From Bacillota bacterium (GTDB lineage Bacteria; Bacillota_E; Sulfobacillia; Sulfobacillales; Sulfobacillaceae): DNA of 10,003 bases. Positions 1 to 8,452 of the stretch are shown one piece after another. The notes beneath the pieces are model-generated. The model had not been told where the DNA came from. It searched no databases and was given only the letters and a program-made list of their open reading frames with translations. Numbering within the stretch: position 1 is the stretch's first letter; the number at the start of each line of letters is the position of its first letter. The DNA is taken from positions 1-10,003 of the forward strand of contig JAKADJ010000062.1 in assembly GCA_021820645.1 (NCBI GenBank). Reading direction: 5' to 3'. The translations under genes and the position numbers were made by a program.

Positions 1-1
1 C

Positions 2-127
2 ACGGAGTTTGCGAGCGAAATCAATGCCTCGTTTCGCGTGTCCCGGAGTGCTTGGCCTGCCCTCGAAACCGAACTCCTTAACGCGACGAACGGCTCCGTT
101 CGCGTCCGTTCAACCAAACCGGGATGA
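2..127 (+). CDS. Possible 3' end of an unrecognised plus-strand gene
   Basis: A plus-strand frame is open from the window edge for 41 codons and closes with TGA at 125-127. The visible end reads TEFASEINASFRVSRSAW and finishes RVRSTKPG. Third positions are about 60% G or C, similar to the neighbouring genes, which mildly favours real coding. I do not recognise a family from this tail. It would converge with the aldo/keto reductase gene, leaving about 100 nt between the two stops with no clear terminator. An open run this short can occur by chance, so this is a tentative call. Confidence 0.35.
   Translation, partial: TEFASEINASFRVSRSAWPALETELLNATNGSVRVRSTKPG
87..102. repeat. Perfect 7-bp inverted repeat
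   Basis: CGAACGG and CCGTTCG are separated by CT, a perfect short stem with a 2-nt centre. It lies inside the tentative left-edge reading frame. There is no T-tract on either side, so it does not look like an intrinsic terminator. It may simply be part of coding sequence. Confidence 0.4.
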
Positions 128-228
128 GACGTGATGGAGATTCCCAACTAAGCCCGGTCCCTTCACTCGTCCCATCGCGTGGTGTATTCTATCGTTCTTG
201 GCGCCAAAATATACCTCTTGCAGAGTGC

Positions 229-1203
229 CTAAGCGTCGAGCCGATACCATCCGAACCGCGGACCGTGCCTAAATCCTTCCGTGGCTTGGTCGAGCCGGAG
301 TTGGAGGTCGGCTCCGTAATTTATGGTGAGCGCTTGGAGATTTTGTTCCATTTGCTCGACCCGCGTCGCACCCACGATGGCACTGCCAACTTGAGGTTGT
401 TCCACCAACCAACGCAATGCTAACGCGGCGGGCGCCACGTCATATTCCGCCGCAAGACTCGCTAATGTTGCCGACACCTCGAGTCGAGACGTATCCACCA
501 TACGACCAAACCCGGGGTTCTGCTGCATCCGAGAGCCCGGTGGCACCTGCCCCCCGCGATACTTGCCCGATAAAATCCCCCCCGCAAGGGGATAATAGGC
601 CACAATCCCCAATCCTTGATCGGCACATAGCGGCACCAGATCACGCTCTGGCGTTCTGTCGGCCAGCGAGTACGACGTCTGGATACCGATAAAAGCTGCC
701 CAATTGTTTCGCTGGCTGATGCCCAAGGCCTTCATGAGTTCCCATGCCTCATAATTAGAGGCAGCAACGTACCGGACCTTTCCCGCTCGCACCATATCGT
801 CTAAAGTTCTCAGGGTTTCTTCCAAAGGAGTGGTCGGATCAAAGGTGTGAACGTAATAGAGGTCTATGTAGTCGGTATTCAGCCGCTGCAAGCTCCTCTC
901 GAGCTCTTGCATGAGATGGTGCCGTGATGTGCCGTGTCCATAGACTCCCTCCCGCACCGGCAGTCCTGCCTTGGTCGACAACACCACTTGGCTACGTCGA
1001 TCGCGAAGGGCTTCCCCAATAATGCGCTCTGATTCTCCACCACAATAACCGTTCGCGGTATCCAACAAGGTGACTCCGTTATCTAGGGCCGCGTGGATAA
1101 TCTTGATCGATGTCTCCTGATCCGCGCGCCCCCCAAAGGCATTAGTGCCGAGGCCGATCTGAGAGACAATTAAACCGCTGGCGCCAAGATGTCTATACTC
1201 CAC
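229..1203 (-). CDS. Aldo/keto reductase family oxidoreductase
   Basis: This is a 324-residue NADPH-dependent aldo/keto reductase, normal length for the family, presumably cytosolic. The (beta/alpha)8 barrel tetrad is visible as Asp48 (LLDTA), Tyr53 (NGYCGGESE), Lys78 (STKAG) and His119 (YYVHTFD). The nicotinamide-side SN pair is at 149-150, and the C-terminal cofactor signature SAIVGATRVEQMEQN is at about 274-288. The start is GTG at 1203, chosen because GGAGGAGG (1218-1211) sits 7 nt upstream and the protein begins with the typical MEYRHLGASGLIVS strand. The gene follows pheA on the same strand after 145 nt, with a TATAAT-like box in the gap, so it may be transcribed separately. The substrate cannot be told from sequence, and a link to amino acid synthesis is not shown. 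Confidence 0.93.
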   Translation of the reverse strand: MEYRHLGASGLIVSQIGLGTNAFGGRADQETSIKIIHAALDNGVTLLDTANGYCGGESERIIGEALRDRRSQVVLSTKAGLPVREGVYGHGTSRHHLMQELERSLQRLNTDYIDLYYVHTFDPTTPLEETLRTLDDMVRAGKVRYVAASNYEAWELMKALGISQRNNWAAFIGIQTSYSLADRTPERDLVPLCADQGLGIVAYYPLAGGILSGKYRGGQVPPGSRMQQNPGFGRMVDTSRLEVSATLASLAAEYDVAPAALALRWLVEQPQVGSAIVGATRVEQMEQNLQALTINYGADLQLRLDQATEGFRHGPRFGWYRLDA

Positions 1204-1244
1204 AACACATCCTCCTCCAAAAATTAGATCTCGGGTTCAAGTAG

Positions 1245-1261
1245 ACGCCGGTTTTCGGCGT
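1245..1261 (-). repeat. 6-bp hairpin in the leader of the reductase gene
   Basis: On the minus strand ACGCCG, loop AAAAC, CGGCGT form a perfect 6-bp stem. It lies between the putative -10 box and the reductase ribosome binding site. No T-tract follows on the minus strand, so I do not call it a terminator. It could stabilise the mRNA 5' end or be incidental. Confidence 0.4.
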
Positions 1262-1284
1262 TTCCGGGATCGCCCGCTGTGGCT

Positions 1285-1290
1285 ATTATA
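1285..1290 (-). promoter_or_regulatory. Candidate -10 box (TATAAT) for the aldo/keto reductase
   Basis: The minus strand reads TATAAT at 1290-1285, a perfect sigma-A -10 consensus, about 80 nt upstream of the reductase GTG. The -35 position (about 1308-1313) reads CTACGT and is poor. Part of that position is occupied by a palindrome. The box may give the reductase its own promoter, independent of the amino acid operon. Confidence 0.4.
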
Positions 1291-1301
1291 TCGCGCACCA
1301 T

Positions 1302-1317
1302 GACTCTACGTAGAATC
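1302..1317. promoter_or_regulatory. Palindrome over the -35 position, possible operator
   Basis: TCTACGTAGA (1305-1314) is a perfect 10-bp palindrome. It extends to a 16-bp dyad, GA-n-TCTACGTAGA-n-TC, with one mismatched pair. It covers the expected -35 region of the TATAAT box at 1290-1285, which is where a repressor or activator could act. No regulator gene is identifiable nearby, so function is inference. Confidence 0.3.
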
Positions 1318-1348
1318 GATTCCAAGGGAGGACCTGCTATCGGGGACC

Positions 1349-2188
1349 TTATTGGTCAAAGACGGGATAGCGCTCCCCTAATATTCGCATCCATTCCGTC
1401 TCGTAGCTCGCGTCGGCTAAGGCTTGGGCTACCCTTTCGGGTTCGCCACTAATATCCACCCAAAACCGAAATGCGAAGGGGACCCCCGGCCGCGGTCGCG
1501 ATTCCACCTTATTCATATTCAATTCATAGCGGCTAAAATGATTCAATACCTTGACTAAGCTCCCCGGTACGTTCGGCACATCAAAGATCATGCTGGTTTT
1601 ATAAATCCCCAGCGGAGACTGGAACCCACCTCGCGAGGTTTGAGATACCAACCAAAATCTTGTCCGATTGTCTTTATGGTCATGAATGTTATCGGCCAGG
1701 ACGTTGAGCCCATAGAGGCTCGCGGCCCATGGACTCGCAATCGCAGCGACCCCAGGGGCCCCATTTTCCGCTAATTCGCGCGCACTTCCCGCAGTGTCCA
1801 GTGTGGGTTCGGCACGCCAGCCCCGAATGCTCCAGTATCCTCGACTTTGCATGAGTGCTTGGGGATGCGATCGCACCACCAGAACATCCTCCAATCGAGT
1901 CTCAGGTCGTGTTAATAGGGCCAGACGTACGGGTTGTACCACTTCGGCTCGGACGCCTAGCGGGACGACCGCCTTGGTCAGCAGATCCAACACGTCGTAG
2001 ACAGGCCCCCGATAAGCATTCTCGATGGGCAACAAACCGATCGCTTGGGGGTGGTCGGTTAAGGTGCTGACTACCTCTTCAAATGCCGCCCGGGCCACGG
2101 CCCGGGCTTGAGGCCAATGGCTTAAAATCGCCGCTTCGCTAAAGCAACCGGGTTCTCCTTGATAGTAAATGTTCGTTCCATCGCTCAT
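1349..2188 (-). CDS. pheA: Prephenate dehydratase
   Basis: PheA decarboxylates and dehydrates prephenate to phenylpyruvate, the committed step to phenylalanine. The 279 residues match a stand-alone dehydratase with no chorismate mutase domain. Visible signatures are YYQGEPGCFSEAA at 8-20, LLPIENAYRGPV at 52-63 (the usual Ser of PIENS is Ala), RSHPQALMQSR at 106-116, AASLYGLNVLADNI at 155-168, and the catalytic Thr-Arg-Phe at 176-178. A C-terminal ACT domain (about 197-273) carries ESRP at 229-232, the motif tied to phenylalanine feedback in the family. The usual GAL motif is GSL here. The start is ATG at 2188, whose ATGA overlaps the ilvE stop and implies translational coupling. A longer in-frame extension upstream lies inside ilvE and shows no family similarity. 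No clear terminator follows the TAA. Confidence 0.95.
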   Translation of the reverse strand: MSDGTNIYYQGEPGCFSEAAILSHWPQARAVARAAFEEVVSTLTDHPQAIGLLPIENAYRGPVYDVLDLLTKAVVPLGVRAEVVQPVRLALLTRPETRLEDVLVVRSHPQALMQSRGYWSIRGWRAEPTLDTAGSARELAENGAPGVAAIASPWAASLYGLNVLADNIHDHKDNRTRFWLVSQTSRGGFQSPLGIYKTSMIFDVPNVPGSLVKVLNHFSRYELNMNKVESRPRPGVPFAFRFWVDISGEPERVAQALADASYETEWMRILGERYPVFDQ

Positions 2189-3093
2189 AGGGTAAGGGTT
2201 CCCTTCGCATACGCCGGCACGCCCTGAGTCCGGGCGTAGCTGAAGAATGCCTCCCGTAGTAGTTTTGTGACCTTCCCAACCTCTCCGGATCCAATCTGAC
2301 GCCCGTCGCAGGACACGACTCCAATTACCTCCGCAGCCGTCCCTGTTAAAAAGCATTCGTCGGCGGTGTATACGTCGTGGAGCGTGATCGGGTGTTCGTA
2401 AGTCACAATGCCGCGCGTATGAGCCAAATCCAACACAACCTGACGGGTGATCCCGTTTAAGATCCCGGAGTAGGTTGGGGGGGTTATTAAAGCGCCCCCC
2501 TTCACCAAAAACACGTTGTCTCCAGTCCCTTCCACGACATGACCCGCCTGGTTCAAAATCAAGACCTCAGAAAGACCTCGCAAGTTCGCTTCAATCTTCG
2601 CAAGTACACTGTTCAGATAATTGAGTGACTTGATCGCAGGGTTCAAAACATCGGTACCGGGCCTCCGAATGGCGACCGCGGCCAAGTCCATTCCCCGTTG
2701 ATACACTTCCTCAGGATATAAGCGAATCGTGTCCGCGATAATGATGACGGTCGGGTGAGCACATTTGGTGGGATCAAGACCCAAGTCTCCTGGTCCCCGA
2801 GATATCACGAGTCGAATGTAGGCATCGTGTAAGTCATTAGCCCGCACCGTGTGTAAGACCGCATCACTCATTTCAGTTTTCGTATACGGAATTTGCAGCA
2901 GTAATGCTTTCGCCGAATCATAGAGTCGGTCGAGATGTTCGTCAAGCTTAAACACGCGCCCAGAATATACCCGAATGCCCTCGAAGATCCCATCCCCATA
3001 CAAGAACCCGTGATCGAAGACGGATATTGAAGCTTTGGATGCGGGGATTAGCTCCCCATTGATGAAAATTAGCCGTTCTACCGGTTGTTCCAT
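2185..3093 (-). CDS. ilvE: Branched-chain amino acid aminotransferase
   Basis: IlvE is a fold-type IV PLP enzyme that performs the last, reversible step to valine, isoleucine and leucine using glutamate. It is 302 residues, typical length. Visible features are INGELIPASKASISVFDHGF at 11-30, YGDGIFEGIRVY at 32-43, the PLP-binding lysine in NPAIKSLNYLNS (Lys155), the EGTGDNVF segment with Glu188, and the phosphate-binding LTGTAAEV at 249-256. The start is ATG at 3093, because an AAAGGGAG box lies about 8 nt upstream. An in-frame extension to 3192 would run inside ilvB and adds non-family sequence. It follows ilvB by 37 nt and overlaps pheA by an ATGA. Some fold-type IV relatives are D-amino acid aminotransferases, but the operon context favours IlvE. 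Confidence 0.93.
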   Translation of the reverse strand: MEQPVERLIFINGELIPASKASISVFDHGFLYGDGIFEGIRVYSGRVFKLDEHLDRLYDSAKALLLQIPYTKTEMSDAVLHTVRANDLHDAYIRLVISRGPGDLGLDPTKCAHPTVIIIADTIRLYPEEVYQRGMDLAAVAIRRPGTDVLNPAIKSLNYLNSVLAKIEANLRGLSEVLILNQAGHVVEGTGDNVFLVKGGALITPPTYSGILNGITRQVVLDLAHTRGIVTYEHPITLHDVYTADECFLTGTAAEVIGVVSCDGRQIGSGEVGKVTKLLREAFFSYARTQGVPAYAKGTLTL

Positions 3094-3130
3094 GTTTCTC
3101 GCTCCCTTTTCCCATAGCGTACTCGCTTGT

Positions 3131-4795
3131 CTATCCTTCGAGAACTGTGGATAACGAATGCCCGGCCGGCACCATCGGGTATACATGTTCATCTTCGGGG
3201 ACCGCCACTTCGATGAGCACAGGTCTATCCACGGCGTGGGTCACAGCCAAAGCCTCTCGCAAACCGTCAACCGTATTAACCGAAAAGCCCTGAATCCCAA
3301 AAGCATCGGCTAATTTAACAAAGTCTGGGTTAATCAGCCGCACCCCATAGCGTCGGTGTCCGTGAAACAGGTCCTGCCACTGACGCACCATCCCATGACC
3401 CTGATTATTTAACACCAAGAGAACCACCCCAATTCGATATTGGGCCAGTGTGGCTAGCTCTTGCAGATTCATCTGGAAACTTCCATCGCCCGCCACCAGT
3501 ACTACTCGACGATGAGGCAAGGCCATCTTAGCCCCCATGGCCGCTGGAAACCCGTAGCCCATGGTTCCCGCTCCTCCGGATGTGAGAAATCGTCGAGGCT
3601 GGTCACGGGGAATGCATAATGCAGCCCACATTTGGTGTTGACCCACTTCGGTGACGATCACATCCTCGGCATCGATCGTGTCGCGTAACACGTGTAAGGC
3701 GTCTGCGGTAGCGATAGTGCCAGCCGGGGCCAACGGCACCCGCAGTGGATGCTCCACTTTCCATTGGTCGATGGTCTGGCGCCACGCCGCATGCTTTCGA
3801 ATCGGAACAATGCGTGTCAATTTCGGCAATACGTCGGTCAGATCTCCATGCATGACCACGTCAGGTCGCACCAACTTATTAATTTCGGCATGGTCTACTT
3901 CAATGTGGATGATCCGTGCCCTAGGCGCAAATTCATCAAGTTTCCCGGTTACCCGATCATCAAATCGCACCCCGCAGGCAATAATGAGATCCGCCTCCTG
4001 CATCGCGTGGTTGGCACACCACGTACCATGCATACCCAACATGCCTAGGGACAACGGATGAGAACTCGGAAATCCCCCAAGCCCTAACAGCGTGGTCGTC
4101 ACGGGACAGTCGAAGCGCTCCGCCAAGGTACGAATCTGTGCTGCGGTACCACTCGACGCTACCCCACCGCCGATATAGAGCACCGGGCGTTCGGCGCGAG
4201 CCAGATAAGCCCGAGCTCGCGCCCAAGCTAAAGCACCAGGAACCCAAGCAGGTCGCACCTCTGGATCGATTACGGTTTCGACGCCCGTCGCCACTTCCGC
4301 CAATTGGATGTTCTTGGGAAATTCTACCACCACCGGTCCCGGTCTCCCTTGCGCCGCCACCCGATACGCTTCCTGTAATATAAGAGCGATTTCATCCGTT
4401 TCCGTCACGCGCCAACTATGCTTAACCACCGACATCGTCATCGCAAACAGGTCTGCCTCTTGAAAGGCGTCAGTGCCGATAAGCGTGGTTGGTACTTGGC
4501 CCAGGATTAACACAACCGGCACCGAATCGGTCATCGCGGTAGCCAATCCGGTTATCACATTGGTACCGCCAGGGCCGGACGTCGCCAGAGCCAGCGCTGG
4601 CTTACCTGTAACCCGCGCATATCCGTCCGCAGCGTGGATCGCAGCAGATTCGTGGCGGGTCACAATGAGCTCTAAGGTGTCTTGATGCGCCACCATCGCA
4701 TCCACCAATGGCAGAATCGCTCCACCAGGGACTCCAAATACCTTGGAGATCCCCAAGTCCCTGAAGATTTTCCATGCCAATTCTGCTCCCGTCAT
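3131..4795 (-). CDS. ilvB: Acetolactate synthase (AHAS) large catalytic subunit
   Basis: IlvB is the ThDP- and FAD-dependent acetohydroxyacid synthase. It condenses pyruvate with pyruvate or 2-oxobutyrate, the first common step to Val, Leu and Ile. It is 554 residues, slightly short but complete. The catalytic Glu49 lies in VTRHESAAIHAADGYAR, and LATSGPGGTN is at 70-79. The AHAS-typical GTDAFQEADLF is at 107-117 and DDRVTGKLDEFAP, in the FAD domain, at 279-291. The ThDP motif begins GDGSFQMN (436-443) and ends NN at 463-464, followed by GMVRQWQ at 468-474. ATG at 4795 follows GGGAGG by about 10 nt. It lies 16 nt after leuB. Its partner regulatory subunit gene, ilvN, is at the front of the operon, separated by ilvC-leuA-leuB. 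In many Bacillota ilvB and ilvH/ilvN are adjacent. Confidence 0.96.
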   Translation of the reverse strand: MTGAELAWKIFRDLGISKVFGVPGGAILPLVDAMVAHQDTLELIVTRHESAAIHAADGYARVTGKPALALATSGPGGTNVITGLATAMTDSVPVVLILGQVPTTLIGTDAFQEADLFAMTMSVVKHSWRVTETDEIALILQEAYRVAAQGRPGPVVVEFPKNIQLAEVATGVETVIDPEVRPAWVPGALAWARARAYLARAERPVLYIGGGVASSGTAAQIRTLAERFDCPVTTTLLGLGGFPSSHPLSLGMLGMHGTWCANHAMQEADLIIACGVRFDDRVTGKLDEFAPRARIIHIEVDHAEINKLVRPDVVMHGDLTDVLPKLTRIVPIRKHAAWRQTIDQWKVEHPLRVPLAPAGTIATADALHVLRDTIDAEDVIVTEVGQHQMWAALCIPRDQPRRFLTSGGAGTMGYGFPAAMGAKMALPHRRVVLVAGDGSFQMNLQELATLAQYRIGVVLLVLNNQGHGMVRQWQDLFHGHRRYGVRLINPDFVKLADAFGIQGFSVNTVDGLREALAVTHAVDRPVLIEVAVPEDEHVYPMVPAGHSLSTVLEG

Positions 4796-4811
4796 GGCCC
4801 TATGCCTCCCT

Positions 4812-5870
4812 CTATCTGTTTAACTGTTTGATAACCGCTTCCGTCATCGATGCGGTGGAGTCGCTCCCACCAAGGTCCGGCGTGCGAACTCCGGATCTCA
4901 AGGTTTCTTTTACTGCGGTTTCGACCGCGCCAGCCGATGCGTCATCCTGCCACGACCACCGCATCAGTGACGCCAGTGACAATAGTGCGCCCACCGGATT
5001 GGCAATCCCCTGTCCCGCAATATCTGGAGCAGAACCGTGAACCGGTTCAAAGAGACCCCGCGTTCCCGGTTGACCAGCCACAGAGGACGATCCTAGGAGA
5101 CCCAGGCTTCCTACCAGGCCCCCGGCGAGATCGCTCAGGATATCTCCGAATAGGTTTTCGGTGACCACTACTTGAAAGTGTTCCGGGTGAACCACCATGT
5201 CCATCGCAGCCGCATCCACCAGCCGATGAACAACAGGGACCATCGGAAAGTCTCGCTTAACACGCTCCACAGTTTCTCGCCACAACCGAGAACTTTCCAG
5301 GACATTAGCCTTATCGACCGATGTTAGAGGTGCCTTCATGCGTTCCGCGTAGTGAAATCCTAAACGCACAATGCGTTCGATTTCATAGCGATGATAAATC
5401 ATGGTGTCCAGCGCCCAGCCTTGGTCACCCTCCCCGCCCCGTTCCCGGGGTTCCCCGAAATAGGCACCTCCCGTAAGCTCGCGAATAATAAGTCCTTTGA
5501 CACCATGAGGTCGTTTGAGGGGCGACTGGTCTTGCATGCCGGCAAACACTTCGAACGGTCTCAAATTAGCCCACAATGCCATGTGGCGTCGTAAGTCCAG
5601 GAGTCCGGCTTCGGGTCGCGGTCCATCGGCCCACTGGGGTCCCCCTACTGCTCCCAACAGCACCGGGCTTCCCTTGTGGACTTGGGCCAAGGTCTCGTCG
5701 GGAAGCGGTGTCCCGGTGGCATCAATCGCTGCACCACCAATCAAGCCGCTCGCCACCTCGACCGTAATTCCTGATTTGCGGACAATGTTATCGAGTACCC
5801 GCAAAGCGGCACTCGTGACTTCCGGTCCAATGCCATCACCCGCCAAAACCAAGAGGTGTCTCGTCGCCAT
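4812..5870 (-). CDS. leuB: 3-isopropylmalate dehydrogenase
   Basis: LeuB oxidises and decarboxylates 3-isopropylmalate to 2-oxoisocaproate with NAD+, the third leucine-branch step. The 352 residues match the family length. It shows LAGDGIGPEV at 9-18, GAVGGPQW at 73-80, substrate-binding Arg94, Arg104 and Arg130, and Tyr137 in GGAYFGEPRERG. It also has Lys187 in SVDKANVLE and the metal-binding acidic residues Asp219, Asp243 and Asp247 (ENLFGDILSDL). The NAD-binding loop region LFEPVHGSAPDIAGQGIANP is at 273-292. The spacing closely matches well-studied bacterial IPMDHs, which separates it from isocitrate and tartrate dehydrogenases. ATG at 5870 follows the leuA TAA by 3 nt, with only a weak upstream AAAGG, so translational coupling is likely. 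The isomerase genes leuC and leuD that supply its substrate are absent from this window. Confidence 0.96.
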   Translation of the reverse strand: MATRHLLVLAGDGIGPEVTSAALRVLDNIVRKSGITVEVASGLIGGAAIDATGTPLPDETLAQVHKGSPVLLGAVGGPQWADGPRPEAGLLDLRRHMALWANLRPFEVFAGMQDQSPLKRPHGVKGLIIRELTGGAYFGEPRERGGEGDQGWALDTMIYHRYEIERIVRLGFHYAERMKAPLTSVDKANVLESSRLWRETVERVKRDFPMVPVVHRLVDAAAMDMVVHPEHFQVVVTENLFGDILSDLAGGLVGSLGLLGSSSVAGQPGTRGLFEPVHGSAPDIAGQGIANPVGALLSLASLMRWSWQDDASAGAVETAVKETLRSGVRTPDLGGSDSTASMTEAVIKQLNR

Positions 5871-5873
5871 GTC

Positions 5874-7424
5874 TTATGCCACAACACCTTTCCGAATCTT
5901 TTCTCGTACTCGACTCAATGCTTGATGTAGAGCCATGGCCGAGGCTCTTAATACATCACTATCGGTGGACTGCCCTAAGCTCTCTATGGCGTCCACAACC
6001 ACGGAGACCCTGACCGCAGCCAATCCCCCTTCACCTGGTGATACCGGAATGAGTTGGTAACTTGAGAGCTCAGCCGCCGGTTGCCCTACCGCACGACTGA
6101 TGGCCTGAAATAAGGCATGAACGGGTCCGTCGCCACTTCCGGAATCTTCCACGATCCCCTCCTCCTGTCGAATAACGACATGCGCGGTGGGATGGACTTG
6201 AGTGCCCGTAGTTACCTGCCACGATACCAGTTCACTGAACGGTGTCTCGATACCTCGGCCCACCACATCGTGCCAGAGAGCCTCTAGATCTTGGTCGTTG
6301 ATAGCCGATTTTTCCTCGGCCAACGCCTTAATCCGGTGCTGAAGGTCATCAAGTTGTTCTGGCGTTACCGACAGGTTTAGTTCGTCGAGGCGTTGGCGTA
6401 GCGCATGGCGTCCAGAGTGCTTCCCGAGTACAAACACGGTAGACCCTATCCCAATGCTTGCCGGCATCAAAATTTCATAGGTACTGGGATCCTTCAGCAT
6501 CCCATCCTGATGGATACCAGATTCGTGGCGAAACGCGTTGCGCCCGACAATGGCTTTGTTGAATTGAATCGGCATCCCCGTGAGTCGGCTTACCATTTGG
6601 CTTGCCCGGTAAATTTCCCGCGTTTCTACGCCATGGGTCACTTTGAGGGCATCGTGGCGCGCTGATAAGGCCATCACGACCTCTTCCAGTGCCGCATTGC
6701 CCGCCCGTTCTCCGATCCCGTTCACCGCCACCTCTACCTGGCGGCATCCCGCCTCAATCCCAGCCAGGGTATTGGCCACCGCGAGCCCCAAATCATTGTG
6801 ACAGTGTACCGAGACCGTGATGGTGTCATCCGCAATCGCCCTTCGGACGCATCGAACTAATTCGCGATATTCGTCGGGAGTGGTGTAGCCGACTGTGTCC
6901 GGAAGGTTAATGGTACGCGCCCCCGCAGCAACCGCGACGCGGGCCACCCGACAAAGAAAATCGTGGTCCGAGCGTGTGGCATCCTCAGCCGAAAATTCGA
7001 TGTCCTCACAATAAGACCGAGCGAGTGTCACCATCCGTCCCACACGGTCAATCACCTCCTCGGCCGTCATCTTCAGCTTAGAGCGCATGTGAATGGGCGA
7101 GGTGGCTAAAAACACATGAATCCTTGGCTTTTTGGCCAACTCCACGGCCTCCGCGGCCCGTCGTATGTCCGCCTCATGGCATCGTGCCAGTCCCGCAATG
7201 GTCACACCCGATACGTTTTTCGCAATTGTCCGCACCGCATCGAAGTCCCCAACCGAAGCCTGTGGGAATCCCGCTTCAATAACATCGACGCCCAAGCGTG
7301 CCAGTTGCTCTGCAATCGCCAACTTTTCCTGTCCTGACAGTGCGACGCCAGGCGACTGCTCTCCATCACGCAAAGTGGTATCAAAAATCTTGACTCGATT
7401 TGCATCTGGATTTCCCACGTCCAT
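5874..7424 (-). CDS. leuA: 2-isopropylmalate synthase
   Basis: LeuA condenses acetyl-CoA with 2-oxoisovalerate, the committed leucine step. The 516 residues fit the bacterial LeuA type. The catalytic TIM barrel begins with [15 protein letters not shown] (12-26), and the metal-binding HCHND with His207 and His209 follows. [19 protein letters not shown] spans 232-250 and [11 protein letters not shown] 298-308. The C-terminal leucine-sensing domain (about 390-510) is present. Where relatives have a GxG-x-x-TD motif, this protein reads GQSTDSD (484-490), so the second Gly appears to be Ser. ATG at 7424 is given as the start, but GGAAGGAGA abuts it. GTG at codon 3 (7418) has better spacing and is a credible alternative. 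The gene starts 8 nt after the ilvC stop and ends 3 nt before leuB. Confidence 0.96.
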   Translation of the reverse strand: MDVGNPDANRVKIFDTTLRDGEQSPGVALSGQEKLAIAEQLARLGVDVIEAGFPQASVGDFDAVRTIAKNVSGVTIAGLARCHEADIRRAAEAVELAKKPRIHVFLATSPIHMRSKLKMTAEEVIDRVGRMVTLARSYCEDIEFSAEDATRSDHDFLCRVARVAVAAGARTINLPDTVGYTTPDEYRELVRCVRRAIADDTITVSVHCHNDLGLAVANTLAGIEAGCRQVEVAVNGIGERAGNAALEEVVMALSARHDALKVTHGVETREIYRASQMVSRLTGMPIQFNKAIVGRNAFRHESGIHQDGMLKDPSTYEILMPASIGIGSTVFVLGKHSGRHALRQRLDELNLSVTPEQLDDLQHRIKALAEEKSAINDQDLEALWHDVVGRGIETPFSELVSWQVTTGTQVHPTAHVVIRQEEGIVEDSGSGDGPVHALFQAISRAVGQPAAELSSYQLIPVSPGEGGLAAVRVSVVVDAIESLGQSTDSDVLRASAMALHQALSRVREKIRKGVVA

Positions 7425-7432
7425 TCTCCTTC

Positions 7433-8452
7433 CTAACTCGGAACTTCAGTATCCACGACCGACGGTTTCAACCACGACATCATGCTCCTTAATTCACGAC
7501 CCACGGCTTCCACTGGATGGGTGGCGGCCTCTTGACGTAACTGCGTAAATCGCGGGCGTCCTTGACGATTTTCGTTAATCCACCGCTCTGCGAAGTTTCC
7601 GTTTTGGATATCTTCGAGGACCGCACCCATGCGCTTTTTTGTGTCTTCCGTAATCAACGTGGGCCCAACGGTCATGCCTCCGTACTCCGCAGTGTCTGAG
7701 ACCGAATACCACATGGCGCGCGGTCCTCCTTCGTACATGAGATCGACGATCAGCTTCATCTCGTGCAAGGTTTCGAAATAGGCGATTTCCGGCTGGTATC
7801 CCGCCTTCACCAAGGTTTCAAACCCGGCCTGGATCAGTGCGGTGATGCCCCCACAAAGAACAGTCTGCTCGCCAAACAAATCCGTTTCGGTTTCTTCCGC
7901 AAAGGTGGTGCGAATCACGCCAGCTCGGGTGCAACCGATCCCTTTTCCATAGGCCAAGGCAAGCTCTTCGGCATGACCGGTCGCATCCTGATGAATCGCC
8001 AAGAGTCCCGGCGTACCCTGACCCTCCACATATAGACGACGAACCAAATGTCCCGGCGCTTTGGGGGCAATCATGAACACATCCACATCATGCGGCGGTA
8101 CCACTTGTTCGTATCGGATCGAAAACCCATGAGCAAACGCTAATGCGTTCCCGGGTTTCAGACCCGGTCGAATTTCTTGCTCATAGATGTCCCCTTGCAG
8201 ATGGTCGGGTGCCAACACCATCACCACGTCGGCGCTTTCCGACGCATCGCGCACGCTCATGACCGTAAGCCCTTCCGCAGCGGCTCGGTTTGCTGACGCA
8301 CCAGGTCGAATGCCCACCACGACGCGCACACCACTGTCACGCAGATTGAGTGCATGAGCATGCCCCTGACTCCCATATCCTACAATCGCTACAGTCTTAC
8401 CTGCTAGCCACCCGAGATCGGCGCTGTCGTCGTAATATAACTTTGCGTTCAC
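7433..8452 (-). CDS. ilvC: Ketol-acid reductoisomerase (class I)
   Basis: IlvC isomerises and reduces acetolactate or acetohydroxybutyrate to the dihydroxy acids, using NAD(P)H and Mg2+. The 339 residues indicate the short class I enzyme. The Rossmann motif GYGSQGHA is at 25-32. The cofactor-specificity loop begins RPGASAN at 49-55. AFAHGFSI contains His108, and [16 protein letters not shown] is at 129-144. Metal ligands Asp191 and Glu195 lie in TDLFGEQ, and Glu227 and Glu231 in FETLHEMK. Ser252 sits in [10 protein letters not shown]. The start is GTG at 8452, 8 nt downstream of AAGGAGG (8467-8461). This start lies inside the end of ilvN, a 56-nt overlap. The last few residues after MMSWLKP are not conserved in the family. 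NADPH versus NADH preference cannot be settled by eye. Confidence 0.96.
   Translation of the reverse strand: MNAKLYYDDSADLGWLAGKTVAIVGYGSQGHAHALNLRDSGVRVVVGIRPGASANRAAAEGLTVMSVRDASESADVVMVLAPDHLQGDIYEQEIRPGLKPGNALAFAHGFSIRYEQVVPPHDVDVFMIAPKAPGHLVRRLYVEGQGTPGLLAIHQDATGHAEELALAYGKGIGCTRAGVIRTTFAEETETDLFGEQTVLCGGITALIQAGFETLVKAGYQPEIAYFETLHEMKLIVDLMYEGGPRAMWYSVSDTAEYGGMTVGPTLITEDTKKRMGAVLEDIQNGNFAERWINENRQGRPRFTQLRQEAATHPVEAVGRELRSMMSWLKPSVVDTEVPS

Noticed and set aside
124..692. Plus-strand open frames opposite the aldo/keto reductase (124-423 and 417-692)
   Set aside because: They are antisense to a clearly conserved gene, show no family motifs and have no convincing ribosome binding sites.
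1344..1357. GACC/GGTC mini-hairpin at the end of pheA as an operon terminator
   Set aside because: Only 4 bp, overlaps the stop codon and lacks a T-tract.
2189..2356. N-terminal extension of pheA into ilvE
   Set aside because: It is a shadow of ilvE coding sequence. ATG at 2188 forms the ATGA junction and directly precedes the dehydratase motif.
3094..3192. N-terminal extension of ilvE into ilvB
   Set aside because: The added residues are an out-of-frame reading of ilvB. ATG at 3093 has a proper ribosome binding site and begins the conserved domain.
3651..5925. Plus-strand open frames opposite ilvB and leuB, up to 136 codons
   Set aside because: Low-complexity antisense shadows of conserved enzymes, with no recognisable domains.
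8281..8311. Cofactor loop of IlvC as an unusual NADH-type loop
   Set aside because: Its length and one Ser match the loop I recall for Bacillus subtilis IlvC, so there is no sound basis for an unusual cofactor claim.
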